A stretch of 64,000 nucleotides of DNA, taken from NCBI GenBank assembly GCA_014650015.1, contig BMUD01000007.1:293375-357374 (forward strand), read 5' to 3'. The stretch comes from Streptomyces griseoloalbus (GTDB lineage: Bacteria; Actinomycetota; Actinomycetes; Streptomycetales; Streptomycetaceae). The position numbers were made by a program, and so were the translations under genes. Below the pieces are notes generated by a model. The model was not told the DNA's origin. It saw only the letters and a program-made list of their open reading frames with translations, and searched no databases. Shown here piece after piece: positions 1-8,309 of this stretch (position 1 is the first letter of the stretch; each line of letters opens with the position of its first letter).

Positions 1-1
1 C

Positions 2-772
2 CCCCGGGGGACGGAGGTTCCCTGGTTCAGCCGGCTGCTGCAGCCCGTCGACGACGACGCTCTGCGCCGCCTGCGGCTCGTCGCCGCTCACCGGCTGACG
101 GACCTGGCCGCCCGGGACGCCGACGCCCGCTACGCGAGACACCTGCAGGACGAGGCGGAACGGCAGCTGCGGGAGGACCAGGACGGAGCCATCGCCGTGC
201 TGCAGCGGCTGGACCTGCCCGCCGCCCTGGGCTGGGCGCTGCTCGGAGCCACACTGGTCACCTTCCCCTACAGCTTCCTGATCGGGCTGGCGGACGTGTT
301 CTCCTGGGCCTCCCAGGACCAGGTGGTCGTCGCCTGGCTGTGGAGCCTCGGGCTGACGCCCGCCGTCTTCGCCGCCGAACTGTTCACCGCCAACTGGATT
401 CGCCCGCCCGCCTACCACCCCCGCCATTCCCTGGCGGGCCTGGTCATCGAGCGCGCGGAGCGCCCCGCCTCCCTCGTCCTGTCCCGCAGGTCCCGGTTGT
501 TCCTCGGCGCGCTGCTGCTGCTCGCCGTGGGCGCACTCGTCGTCGGGACGGTGATGTACGTGCCGTGGCTGTGGCCGGCGGTCTCCACGGGCGCGGTGGT
601 GGTGTGGAGCGTCCAGCGGTGCCTGGCCTGGAGCAGGAACGGGCGGGGGCGCCGCGACCGTCCGGCCGCCCCGGGAAGCCGTACCGTACCGCCGCAACGG
701 GGCACGCCCGTGGCGCCCGCACCCTCGACCGGCGACGCGTCGGGGCACCGGATGACAGGAGCCGGCCGGTGA
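2..772 (+). CDS. Membrane protein, 5' end outside window
   Basis: The frame is open from the first bases of the window with no stop, so the gene begins upstream and about 256 codons are visible. The visible N-terminal part is charged and probably helical. Then come two hydrophobic segments (around coding positions 220-300 and 335-400), a basic stretch, and two more (around 500-560 and 565-605), so it is an integral membrane protein. The last 50 residues are Arg/Pro-rich and probably cytoplasmic. Its TGA overlaps the GTG of the next gene (GTGA at 769-772), so it belongs to the same operon as the AAA+ ATPase and FHA protein. I do not recognise the family. A membrane anchor for the downstream ATPase is an inference from context. 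Confidence 0.7.
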   Translation, partial: PRGTEVPWFSRLLQPVDDDALRRLRLVAAHRLTDLAARDADARYARHLQDEAERQLREDQDGAIAVLQRLDLPAALGWALLGATLVTFPYSFLIGLADVFSWASQDQVVVAWLWSLGLTPAVFAAELFTANWIRPPAYHPRHSLAGLVIERAERPASLVLSRRSRLFLGALLLLAVGALVVGTVMYVPWLWPAVSTGAVVVWSVQRCLAWSRNGRGRRDRPAAPGSRTVPPQRGTPVAPAPSTGDASGHRMTGAGR

Positions 773-2382
773 GTGAGGCGTTCGCCCAGTTCCTGGAGAC
801 CGGGGTGTCGCCCGGCCTGGACTTCGTCCCGCCGCCCCCGCCTCCGCCGCCGCCCCCGCCCGACCCCAACGACCTCGCCCACACCGGACCGCTGCACCTG
901 GACGGCACGACGGAGGAAGTCGCGGCGCATCTCGGCGAGCTGGCCACCGAAGCCGCCCAGCAGGTGGCCGACGTCGCGCTCCAGGCGCTGGGCACCCTCA
1001 GCGGGGCCCTGCTGGCCGGCCGGGCCGCGCTCGCGGCCACCAAGGTGCTGGCCGGTGCGGCCGTCCGCGCGGCCGAGGAACAACGATGCCTGGAACGGCA
1101 GGAGAAGGTCTCGGCGGACGCGGCGGAGCAGTGGCGGAACGCGGCCTTCGCCGCCGCCCGCGCCAACGCCCGCCGCAGGGCGCTGGGGGCGCGGATCGCC
1201 CGGGCCGCGCGGACGGCGCCCGGTGACCCGCCGCCCCGCCCCGACCTGCCCGGTCCACTCGACCCGGCCGCGGGCCGGCTGGGCGACTTCCGCCGCGAAC
1301 TGACGCGTTTCGAGCGCGCGTTGGAGGCAGCCGAAAGGACTCAGGCGGCCTGGGAGGCGGAGGCACTCCTCGCCACGCTGGCCGACCCGGTGGGCGGCAC
1401 GGACGGCGAGGACGGCCCGGACTGGCAGGACATGCTCCGAGCCCGGCGGGACGACATGATCCGGGCCCATCTCGACGCCCAGGAGGCCCCGCCCCCGGTG
1501 CCCGAGCCGCCGCGTGCCACCGCTCCGGCGGACGGGACCGCCGTCCGGGACCAGGGCGCCGACATCCTGGCCGCCCTCGACCCCCGGGCCGACGCCGAAC
1601 TGGTCCGGATGGCCTCGGAGGCGGTGGGCCACGCGGTGGCGCACGCCGCCCGGCCGCAGCGGTCCCGCCGGCACCTGCGCGAGGCGCGGACCTTCGTGAC
1701 CAACGCCAACCGCAAGGCGTGGAAGCTGCGCCGCGAGGTGGAACAGGCGGCGGTGCGACTCGACTTCCTGACCATGCCCCTGCCCGACGACCAGGATCTC
1801 CCCGATCCGGACCCGCAGGCCGTGGCCGCGCTGCGGAAGTGTGTCGACGAGCAGGTCCCGCTCACCGCCGGCGAGCGGGACCTGGTGGAGCGCAGCACGA
1901 CGGCGCGGTGCGCCGCTCTCGAAGCTCTCTATCTGAGGCGCCAGTGCACCGGCGTCCTGGCCCGGCTGGCCATGGACACCGCCGGCGACCTGCGCGTCGG
2001 CCACACCGACGACCATGCGGTGACGCTCGACTGGACGCCCGGGGGCTGGGGTCCGGACCACTGGCTCAGGATGGAGCTGCGGGGGGAGACCGTCCATGTC
2101 GTCACCATGCGCCCGGCGACCCGGGGCGAGCGGCGGCCCGAGGATCTGGAGCGGGACGCCCGGCGGTGCGCGGAAGCGGCCGAGCGGCTGGACGAGTTCC
2201 GGGCCCTGGCAGCCGAGGCAGGGCTTCCCCTGACCTTCGAGATGCACCGCGGGGAGGTGCTCCCGGGCGCGCCCGTCGAAGCCGCCACGCGCGACCCGCG
2301 CGACAAACGCGGCGAACGCGGCGGATCGCCGGTCCCCGGGCCCCGAACGCACCGGACGGTACCCACCCCCGGCCCTACATGA
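769..2382 (+). CDS. Polyproline and coiled-coil protein of the AAA+/FHA operon
   Basis: The protein has about 537 residues. The GTG at 769 is chosen because AGGAG lies about 8 bases upstream and the start overlaps the previous stop by four bases. Residues near 20-31 form an uninterrupted run of about 11 prolines. Long Ala/Glu/Arg-rich helices follow, probably coiled coils, around residues 45-150, 160-210 and 300-345, joined by Pro-rich linkers. The C-terminal third (about 395-490) alternates polar and hydrophobic residues and looks like a small mixed alpha/beta domain. There is no signal peptide or membrane segment and I see no catalytic motif. Position between a membrane protein and a Clp-like ATPase suggests an adaptor or substrate-scaffold role, which is only inference. 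The longer frame from 340 runs through gene 1 and is rejected. Confidence 0.75.
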   Translation: MSEAFAQFLETGVSPGLDFVPPPPPPPPPPPDPNDLAHTGPLHLDGTTEEVAAHLGELATEAAQQVADVALQALGTLSGALLAGRAALAATKVLAGAAVRAAEEQRCLERQEKVSADAAEQWRNAAFAAARANARRRALGARIARAARTAPGDPPPRPDLPGPLDPAAGRLGDFRRELTRFERALEAAERTQAAWEAEALLATLADPVGGTDGEDGPDWQDMLRARRDDMIRAHLDAQEAPPPVPEPPRATAPADGTAVRDQGADILAALDPRADAELVRMASEAVGHAVAHAARPQRSRRHLREARTFVTNANRKAWKLRREVEQAAVRLDFLTMPLPDDQDLPDPDPQAVAALRKCVDEQVPLTAGERDLVERSTTARCAALEALYLRRQCTGVLARLAMDTAGDLRVGHTDDHAVTLDWTPGGWGPDHWLRMELRGETVHVVTMRPATRGERRPEDLERDARRCAEAAERLDEFRALAAEAGLPLTFEMHRGEVLPGAPVEAATRDPRDKRGERGGSPVPGPRTHRTVPTPGPT

Positions 2383-2453
2383 CCGCCCCGTCACCCAGCC
2401 CCGGCGGTACGTGACCGCCCCGCCCCCCTGCCCCGGCCGTACATGACGGCCCC
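2368..2453 (+). repeat. Three ~23-bp direct repeats around a stop codon
   Basis: Three imperfect copies of a unit of the form CCCCGGcSSTACRTGACSGCCCC begin near 2368, 2399 and 2431, about 31-32 bp apart. The first contains the stop codon of the upstream gene, and each copy carries a TACRTGA core. This looks like local duplication of the gene's 3' end. A role in mRNA stability or attenuation is possible but not shown. Confidence 0.6.
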
Positions 2454-2507
2454 CGGCCCCCTTCCCCGACCGGCCCGGTCCCGCCCTCCACGGAAGGCTC
2501 TCGCCCC

Positions 2508-4475
2508 ATGGATCTGCAGAAGGAAAAGGACGAGGAACTGCCGTTCTTCGTCCAAGAGCTCACGGGCACGCTGAGCGTGCACTCCCAGTACGTCCTGCAC
2601 GGCAACATCCACGATCTGCACCTGGTGCGCGGCAACGGCCGGGACCGGCACCACCCCCTGCTCGACGTGGTGTGGAACCCCCTGCTGCGGATGGGCTACC
2701 AGGTCCTGGTGGGATGCGACCAGATCAACGGCTTCCGGATCCTCTACGCCGCCCCCGAGGTCGAGGAGGCCGCCAGGACCCTGTTGCCGGCACGCCAGTT
2801 CCCCGGCGCCGACGCGGCCCAGCAGGAGAAGGTGAGCGCCGAACTGCGCAAGATCGTCTCCGGCTGGGCGGAGGAACGCAGCAGGGCGCGGGGCGACGGT
2901 GTGGAACTGCCGCCGCTGCGGGCCGCCCTGGTGGTCGAGCACGCCTCACGGCTGGTCCAGGACGTCACCCGGCTCACCACGGACGAACGGGACTTCTTCC
3001 TGTCCTGTCTGCAACTCGCCGACCTGGCGAAGCGGGTACGCGACCCGAGGCGCACGGACGGACGTGACCTGTTCAACCCGGTGATCTGGCTGGCCGAGGG
3101 GGAACGCGACCTGCCCAACTGGTTCATCTCCGGGAGCGAACGCATCCGCCCGATCGCGGTTCCGCAGCCCGACGCCGACGAGCGGCGCCGTATGGCCGAC
3201 CTGCTGCGCCGGGAGTTCAGGGCCCGGCAGCGGAAGACCGGGGCCCCCGCCGGCGACGTCCCCGAGGAGGACAAGGAGACCGTCGAGGCGGTGGCCCGGG
3301 CGGCCGGCGGGATGACGCTGAGGGCGATGCGGGAGAGCGTCGACCTGGCGCTGGACCGGGGGCTCGCGTTCCGTTCGATGCCCGACGCGGTCCGGATCTA
3401 CCGCCTCGGCGTGGAGCGGAATCCCTGGAGCCGGGACGAGGTCCGCAGGCGCATCCTGCGAGGCGAGGACCCGGACAACGAACGCTCCGTCCCCCGAAGG
3501 GTGCTGGGCCAGGACGCCGCCGTCGCCAAGACACTCGACATCCTCAAGCGTGCCGCGCTGGGTCTGTCCGGCGCACAGGCGACCAGCCCCGGACACCGGC
3601 CGCGCGGTGTCCTGTTCTTCGCCGGTCCGACCGGCACCGGCAAGACCGAACTGGCCAAGGCCGTCGCGGCGGTCCTCTTCGACAACGAACAGGCCTATCT
3701 CCGGTTCGACATGAGCGAGTTCTCCTCCTCGCACGCCGCCGACCGGCTGGTCGGGGCGCCTCCCGGTTACGTCGGGTACGAGGCGGGCGGTGAGCTCACC
3801 GCGGCGGTGCGACAGGACCCCTTCCGGGTCATCCTCTTCGACGAGATCGAGAAGGCCGACAAGGGGGTGCTGGACAAGTTCCTCCAGGTCCTGGAGGACG
3901 GCAGGCTCACCGACGGGCAGGGGGTCACCACCTACTTCAGCGAATGCGTGCTGATCTTCACCTCCAACCTCGGGGTGCAGCGCACCGATCCGCGGACGCA
4001 GCAGCGGGAGTGGGTCGTCACGCCGGGCACGGAGTACTCGGAGCTGGAGGCGACGGTCAAGAAGAACGTCAAGGAGCACTTCGAGCAGGTCATCGGCCGG
4101 CCCGAGCTGATGAACCGCATCGGCGGCAACGTCGTGGTGTTCGACTTCATCTCCGAGGACGTGGCGAAGAAGATCTTCGACCTCCAGGTGAAGAACATCA
4201 GGCGGCAGCTCGCGGCCGAGCACCGCGTCACCCTGGAGATCCACGACGACGCCCGCGCCGCGCTGTTGCGCCGCTGCACCCAGGACCCGTGGACGGGTGG
4301 GCGGGGCATCGGCATGGCGCTGGAGACGGACCTGATCAATCCGCTGGCCCGTGCGCTGTTCGCCGCGCCGGGCCTGGGAGCGGGCACCACCGTGGTGGTC
4401 GCAGGCGTCAAGGAGCTGCCGGACGGCCAGGTGGAGCTCTTGGTGGACTTCGGGAAGGAGACCGTCGCAGGGTGA
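2508..4475 (+). CDS. ClpB-like AAA+ ATPase with degenerate first ATPase domain
   Basis: A 655-residue cytoplasmic ATPase. The ATG follows GGAAGG by 10 bases. The C-terminal half is a canonical Clp/Hsp100 second ATPase module: Walker A GPTGTGKT at residues 373-380, a pore-loop motif GYVG shortly after, Walker B ILFDEIE at 442-448, a sensor-1 SNLG, and a Clp C-terminal small domain near 570-650. The first ~300 residues have the size and layout of an AAA domain, but at the expected places there is no Walker A lysine and the Walker B-like stretch reads VVEHA. It is therefore probably ATP-inactive. There is no Clp N-domain, which separates it from ClpA/ClpB/ClpC. It probably remodels or unfolds a specific partner encoded in the operon. 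The partner is unknown. Confidence 0.85.
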   Translation: MDLQKEKDEELPFFVQELTGTLSVHSQYVLHGNIHDLHLVRGNGRDRHHPLLDVVWNPLLRMGYQVLVGCDQINGFRILYAAPEVEEAARTLLPARQFPGADAAQQEKVSAELRKIVSGWAEERSRARGDGVELPPLRAALVVEHASRLVQDVTRLTTDERDFFLSCLQLADLAKRVRDPRRTDGRDLFNPVIWLAEGERDLPNWFISGSERIRPIAVPQPDADERRRMADLLRREFRARQRKTGAPAGDVPEEDKETVEAVARAAGGMTLRAMRESVDLALDRGLAFRSMPDAVRIYRLGVERNPWSRDEVRRRILRGEDPDNERSVPRRVLGQDAAVAKTLDILKRAALGLSGAQATSPGHRPRGVLFFAGPTGTGKTELAKAVAAVLFDNEQAYLRFDMSEFSSSHAADRLVGAPPGYVGYEAGGELTAAVRQDPFRVILFDEIEKADKGVLDKFLQVLEDGRLTDGQGVTTYFSECVLIFTSNLGVQRTDPRTQQREWVVTPGTEYSELEATVKKNVKEHFEQVIGRPELMNRIGGNVVVFDFISEDVAKKIFDLQVKNIRRQLAAEHRVTLEIHDDARAALLRRCTQDPWTGGRGIGMALETDLINPLARALFAAPGLGAGTTVVVAGVKELPDGQVELLVDFGKETVAG

Positions 4476-5239
4476 CGGCGAACGATCGCAACCAGGACGA
4501 GGCGAAGCCGGAGTCAGCGTCCGAGTCCGACCACGACGACTTCGAGGACGACGGCTGGGTCTCCCTCTCCGAGCGGCCCCTCACACCTCGCCGGCCCGAG
4601 GCCGAGGCCCGGGACCAGGGCGTGGGAGGGTCCCCCGTGCCCCCACCACCGCTCCCGGATGCCTCGCCACCCGGCGGGGAGCCCGACGGTGAGCCCGCCG
4701 GTGAGCCCCACGGGGAGTCCGCCGGTGAGTCCCACGGGGAGTCCGCCGGTGAGCCCCAAGGGGAGTCCGACGGCTGGGTCTCCGTCGGCCCCGGGACCCT
4801 GTCGCCTCCGCCCCCCGCCCCCGAGCGAACCCCCGCGCGCCCCGCCCGGACGCAGGGGCTGCACATCGCCCTGCACTTCCCCACGTTGGGCGGCCGGCTG
4901 CTCCTGAACCGCGGGCAGACGGTACGTCTGGGCCGCAGCAGGAGCTGGGCGACGCCGGAGGCGGCCGAGATCCTGGCGGACGAGTCCACGGTCTCCGGGC
5001 AGCACGCCAGTGTCGAGTACGCCGAGGACGGCACGGTGTGGCTGACCGAGGTGGCGGAAGGCTCCACCAACGGCATCCGCGTCAACCACCATCAGGTCCT
5101 CACCCCCGGACGCGGCCTGCGGATCCGCACCGGGGACACGGTGTGGCTCGGCCCGCACGTCAACTTCCTGGTGCGCGGCGGCACCCTCCCCGGCACGGAC
5201 ACGGTGGCGGACGACACCGGGCAGGGCCCCGGCGCCTGA
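4472..5239 (+). CDS. FHA-domain protein with GEP/GES repeat linker
   Basis: A 255-residue protein whose GTG start overlaps the ATPase stop (GTGA, 4472-4475), so the two are translationally coupled. Residues 1-120 are acidic and disordered, with two DGWVS motifs flanking a tandem run of GEP/GES-type triplets (DNA about 4676-4770). The C-terminal ~110 residues form an FHA domain: the LGRS strand, the QHA motif, and the STNG turn that contacts phosphothreonine. FHA domains bind pThr peptides, so this gene suggests that the ATPase operon is wired to a Ser/Thr kinase. A kinase gene may lie upstream of the window (inference). Confidence 0.85.
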   Translation: MTANDRNQDEAKPESASESDHDDFEDDGWVSLSERPLTPRRPEAEARDQGVGGSPVPPPPLPDASPPGGEPDGEPAGEPHGESAGESHGESAGEPQGESDGWVSVGPGTLSPPPPAPERTPARPARTQGLHIALHFPTLGGRLLLNRGQTVRLGRSRSWATPEAAEILADESTVSGQHASVEYAEDGTVWLTEVAEGSTNGIRVNHHQVLTPGRGLRIRTGDTVWLGPHVNFLVRGGTLPGTDTVADDTGQGPGA

Positions 5240-5493
5240 GCGGACCGTCCACGCCCGGGCGAGGGAGGCAGGCCGCTCGGTGCGGAGTGTTCTCCGCGCC
5301 CCTCGCCCCGGCGGACGAGCCGGCAGACCGCGGCGCTCGCGGCCCGGCCCCGACGGCGATCTCCGAGCAGGACGGACCCGCCCGCCGCACGTCACCGGTC
5401 GGCAGCCTCGCGGAGCCGGCGCGCCACCCTCCGCCCGGCACCCACTCCGGAGCCGTCGGTCGGGCCCGGTGCCCGTGCCGCCCGCCCGCGCGA

Positions 5494-5509
5494 CCCGTTC
5501 CGGAACGGG
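5494..5509. terminator. Perfect 16-bp palindrome after glsB-like gene
   Basis: CCCGTTCCGGAACGGG lies seven bases beyond the stop of the minus-strand GlsB-like gene and converges with the FHA operon. It can form a short GC-rich hairpin. There is no U-tract, which is common for Streptomyces terminators. The 250 bp between it and the FHA gene contain no convincing gene. Confidence 0.45.
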
Positions 5510-5515
5510 GGAGCC

Positions 5516-5779
5516 TCAGTGCCGCAGCTTCACCTTGCTGAGCGCCGCCACACCAAGGGCGGCGAGTGCGATCTGGATGAGCCACTCGACCCAGTCGACA
5601 CCCTCGGTGTCGGCGACACCGAGGCCGGACGCGATGCCCGTGCCGATGAACGCGGCGACGATGCCGATCGCGATCGTCCAGAGGACGCCGATGCGCTGGC
5701 GTCCGGGGAGGACGAGTCGCCCGAGGACTCCGATCACGATGCCGATGACGATCGCGCTGATGATCCCTGAGATCTCCAT
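5516..5779 (-). CDS. GlsB/YeaQ/YmgE-family small membrane protein
   Basis: An 87-residue protein, almost entirely hydrophobic, with three predicted membrane segments (about 5-24, 31-52, 63-82). The GxxxGxxGR pattern near the first segment and the GIxxAFIGTGIA segment are typical of the transglycosylase-associated/GlsB family of small stress-induced membrane proteins. A strong GAGGAGG site precedes the ATG. In other bacteria these proteins respond to osmotic or general stress, which fits the stress-type genes that follow. The molecular function is unknown despite the family name. Confidence 0.85.
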   Translation of the reverse strand: MEISGIISAIVIGIVIGVLGRLVLPGRQRIGVLWTIAIGIVAAFIGTGIASGLGVADTEGVDWVEWLIQIALAALGVAALSKVKLRH

Positions 5780-5890
5780 GGCCGGGCCGCCCCTCCTCAG
5801 TCGTTGGTGACATACGAGTGCCCGTTCGAAAGCGAAGCAGTCCGCGGCGGGCTGTCCGGGTGACGCGCCCCGCCCGTGAGGTGGCTTGGA

Positions 5891-6214
5891 CTACGGCCTG
5901 TTGTCCTGCGGCGGCGTGTCGGCCGCTCGCTCGGTCCGTTCGGGTGCGGCGGCGAACGGCCGTTCCGTGCCGGGGGCAGTCGTGCCGAAACCCGGTACGA
6001 CGGTCTCACCCTGGATGACCCGCGGAGCGGTGTCCGCCGCCGCCCCGTTCTCCTTTGCCTTCTCCCTTTCCTTCTCCTCCTTCATGGCACGGGCCTCGGC
6101 CTTGAGGATGCGGGCCGACTTTCCCGCCGACCGGGCCAGTTCCGGGCCCTTCTTGGCGAGGAGGACGGCTATGACGACGATGAGGACGACGACGAGTTCG
6201 CTCAGTCCGAACAT
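5891..6214 (-). CDS. TatA-like Sec-independent translocase subunit (paralogue)
   Basis: A 107-residue protein with the TatA layout: one N-terminal membrane helix (residues 5-20), then KKGPELARSAGKSARILKAE, the conserved amphipathic helix seen in actinobacterial TatA, then a charged and disordered Pro/Thr-rich tail. TatA oligomers form the translocation path for twin-arginine substrates. There is no tatC nearby, so this is probably an accessory paralogue rather than the housekeeping gene. The hinge has GPEL where many TatAs have a LP pair, so substrate or partner specificity may differ. Confidence 0.8.
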   Translation of the reverse strand: MFGLSELVVVLIVVIAVLLAKKGPELARSAGKSARILKAEARAMKEEKEREKAKENGAAADTAPRVIQGETVVPGFGTTAPGTERPFAAAPERTERAADTPPQDNRP

Positions 6215-6340
6215 GGGTGTCCTGCTCTCTTCTCCGGGACCCGGCCTGGACGGCGCGAGCGTGGCGGTGGTGACGCTTACAGGTGCGGTGCGACGGCCGT
6301 GAGCAGTCCTGGCGCGGACGGCGGGGCACCGCCGGCGGAC

Positions 6341-7039
6341 TCACTGGGGCCGGTCCGCCGTTCCCTGCCCGGGCCGGCCGACATGACAGGGGTGCTCCTT
6401 GCGGGCCGTGGCGGGGTGCGGGGCGGCGGTGCGGACCGCCACGGACGGTGAGCTGCCAAGAGCTGGATCCTCACGGAGGTACCGGCGCAGACGGGGCAGC
6501 ACGCCCCGTTCGAGCAGGGCCTGTTGCCAGTCCATGCGTGACCGCTGAACACGTGCCGCGTGGGTGGACCCGTCGCTGTCGCGGATCGCCGTTCTCAGCA
6601 GCGCGGCGAAGGCGAGGAGGGCGCTGGTGCCCGCGATCAGCGTCAGGACCCATCCGGCGGTGATCAGTGAGCCGGGCAGCGCGCCGTCCACGTCGGTCAG
6701 TCGCAGGAGATGGCCGAGGACGAGTAGGGCCGCGGCGGATGCGATGGCCACGAGCGGGGTGAGCACCGTCAGGGCGGGCAGCAAGGTGCCGGCCGTGGGG
6801 CGTCGCGGCGGGTCGGGCGGTGCCGACGCGCGCAGGGCGAGGTACGTGCCGTACTCCTCGCGTGCCGACGCGGCCGTCTCGTCGGCGTCCCCGAGCGCCC
6901 GGAGGCGCAGGCGCGCGGCGGCCCGGCCGGTGGGGTCGGCGCTCAGGACGTTCTGTATCTCCGCGGTGGTGAAGGCCAGGCGCAGTACGGCCTCGAAGTC
7001 CGGCCTGTCCTCCGGGCGAAGGCGCAGTGGGTCGGCCAC
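6341..7039 (-). CDS. Hypothetical protein with two membrane segments
   Basis: A 232-residue protein. The N-terminal ~80 residues are charged and contain a TTAEIQNVLSAD helix. Two hydrophobic segments follow at about 88-112 and 122-148, and the C-terminal 80 residues are Arg-rich, ending in a low-complexity tail. It is possibly a small membrane-anchored regulatory protein. It lies directly downstream of terD on the same strand with about 110 bp between, and could be cotranscribed with it. I do not recognise the family. Confidence 0.65.
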   Translation of the reverse strand: MADPLRLRPEDRPDFEAVLRLAFTTAEIQNVLSADPTGRAAARLRLRALGDADETAASAREEYGTYLALRASAPPDPPRRPTAGTLLPALTVLTPLVAIASAAALLVLGHLLRLTDVDGALPGSLITAGWVLTLIAGTSALLAFAALLRTAIRDSDGSTHAARVQRSRMDWQQALLERGVLPRLRRYLREDPALGSSPSVAVRTAAPHPATARKEHPCHVGRPGQGTADRPQ

Positions 7040-7151
7040 GTGGTCTCCCGGGCAAGTGGGGTGCTTCGGTGTCGCGGTCGGAGCGGCGCGGCGGCGCGCC
7101 GGGCCCGGCCCGCCAGGGGCGGTGCCGGGCGCCGCCGCGGTGGGGTGTGTG

Positions 7152-7727
7152 TCAGACGCCCACGCCGAAGTCGGCGGCGATCCCGGCCAGCCCGGAGGCG
7201 TAACCCTGCCCGACGGCGCGGAACTTCCACTCCGGGCCGTTGCGGTACAGCTCGCCGAAGATCATCGCGGTCTCGGTGGCGGCGTCCTCGGACAGGTCGT
7301 AGCGGGCGAGTTCCTGGTGGTCCGCCTGGTTGACGACGCGGATGAAGGCGTTCCGGACCTGGCCGAAGCTCTGGCCGCGGTTCTCGGCGTCGTGGATGGA
7401 GACCGGGAACACGATCCTGTCGATCTCGGCGGGTACGGCGGCGAGGTTCACCTTGACGACCTCGTCGTCCCCTTCGCCCTCACCGGTGAGGTTGTCGCCG
7501 GTGTGCTCGACCGAGCCGTCGGGGCTGGTGAGGTTGTTGTAGAAGACGAAGTTCCGGTCGGAGGGGACCTTGCCGGAGGTGTCGAGGAGCAGCGCGGAGG
7601 CGTCGAGGTCGTAGTCGGTGCCGGTGGTCGTGCGCACGTCCCAGCCCAGGCCGACCAGGACGGCGGTCAGGCCCGGTGCCTCCTTGCTGAGCGAGACGTT
7701 GCCGCCCTTGGACAGGGAAACTCCCAC
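7152..7727 (-). CDS. terD: TerD-family calcium-binding stress protein
   Basis: A 191-residue cytoplasmic TerD-domain protein, the usual single-domain length. The GTG start at 7727 (AAGGAG 6-8 bases upstream) gives the normal N terminus [19 protein letters not shown]. The acidic segments [19 protein letters not shown] and [14 protein letters not shown] are the calcium-binding loops of the family, and [20 protein letters not shown] follows. TerD proteins belong to tellurite/phage/general stress systems, and streptomycetes carry many copies affecting development. A BlaI-type palindrome sits about 60 bases upstream of the start, and the blaI-like gene is divergent across it, so BlaI repression is likely. 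Confidence 0.93.
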   Translation of the reverse strand: MGVSLSKGGNVSLSKEAPGLTAVLVGLGWDVRTTTGTDYDLDASALLLDTSGKVPSDRNFVFYNNLTSPDGSVEHTGDNLTGEGEGDDEVVKVNLAAVPAEIDRIVFPVSIHDAENRGQSFGQVRNAFIRVVNQADHQELARYDLSEDAATETAMIFGELYRNGPEWKFRAVGQGYASGLAGIAADFGVGV

Positions 7728-7785
7728 TGCGTGCTCCTTCTCGGCGGGTGCGGTCGAGGCCCGGGACGCGGACCCGGGACAAGAA

Positions 7786-7801
7786 TCTACATCACTGTAG
7801 A
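7786..7801. promoter_or_regulatory. BlaI-type operator 1 (terD / blaI divergent region)
   Basis: TCTACATCACTGTAGA has perfect 6-bp arms with a 4-bp spacer. It lies about 59 bases upstream of the terD start and 116 bases upstream of the blaI-like start, so it can serve both directions. The TACA-N4-TGTA core matches the dyad I recall for BlaI/MecI repressors. Confidence 0.75.
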
Positions 7802-7916
7802 ACAATCGGGGGGATGCTGTCTTAACGGCTGGAGGAACACGTCGAGTGGCGTGAGGGCCACGCGGGCGTCTATACGATGTCCGCTCGGGAAACAGGCGGC
7901 GGAAGGGAGACAGGGC

Positions 7917-8303
7917 GTGGCGGAGCAGCAGCGTCCCCGGCGGCGGGGGCAGGGCGAGCTGGAGGCGATGGTCCTGTCGGCGCTGCGGGAGGCGGAGGGA
8001 CCGGCGACGGCCGGCTGGGTGCAGGAACGCCTGGGTCAGGACCTCGCCTACACCACGGTCATCACCATCCTGACCAGGCTGCTGGCCAAGGGTGCCGTCA
8101 CCCGGGAGCGCACGGGGCGTTCCTTCGCCTGGACTTCCGCCTCCGGCCAGGCCGGCCTGGCCGCACACAAGATGCGCCGGGTCCTGGACGCGGAGAGGGA
8201 CCGGGAGGCGGTGCTGGCCAGCTTCGTCACCGGCCTCGGTCCGGACGACGAACGGCTGCTGCGCGAACTGCTGGGTCAGCCCCGGAGCGAAAGGGAAGAC
8301 TGA
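7917..8303 (+). CDS. blaI: BlaI/MecI/CopY-family repressor
   Basis: A 128-residue protein. The GTG at 7917 follows GGAAGGGA. The first ~80 residues are the winged-helix DNA-binding domain: [17 protein letters not shown], then [20 protein letters not shown] (recognition helix) and the wing [15 protein letters not shown]. The C-terminal ~45 residues are the helical dimerisation tail, in which classical BlaI is cleaved. It sits 6 bp upstream of an M56 peptidase gene, the classic repressor/sensor-protease pair. The repeated TACA/TGTA palindromes nearby are its probable operators. A class A beta-lactamase gene is absent from the window, so here the repressor seems devoted to stress genes. Confidence 0.92.
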   Translation: MAEQQRPRRRGQGELEAMVLSALREAEGPATAGWVQERLGQDLAYTTVITILTRLLAKGAVTRERTGRSFAWTSASGQAGLAAHKMRRVLDAERDREAVLASFVTGLGPDDERLLRELLGQPRSERED

Positions 8304-8309
8304 GACCTC

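Noticed and set aside
412-2394. 660-residue minus-strand open frame opposite the coiled-coil gene
   Set aside because: It is a shadow of the high-GC plus-strand gene: composition is Arg/Gly-rich low complexity, there is no ribosome site, and the plus-strand frame has operon overlaps on both sides.
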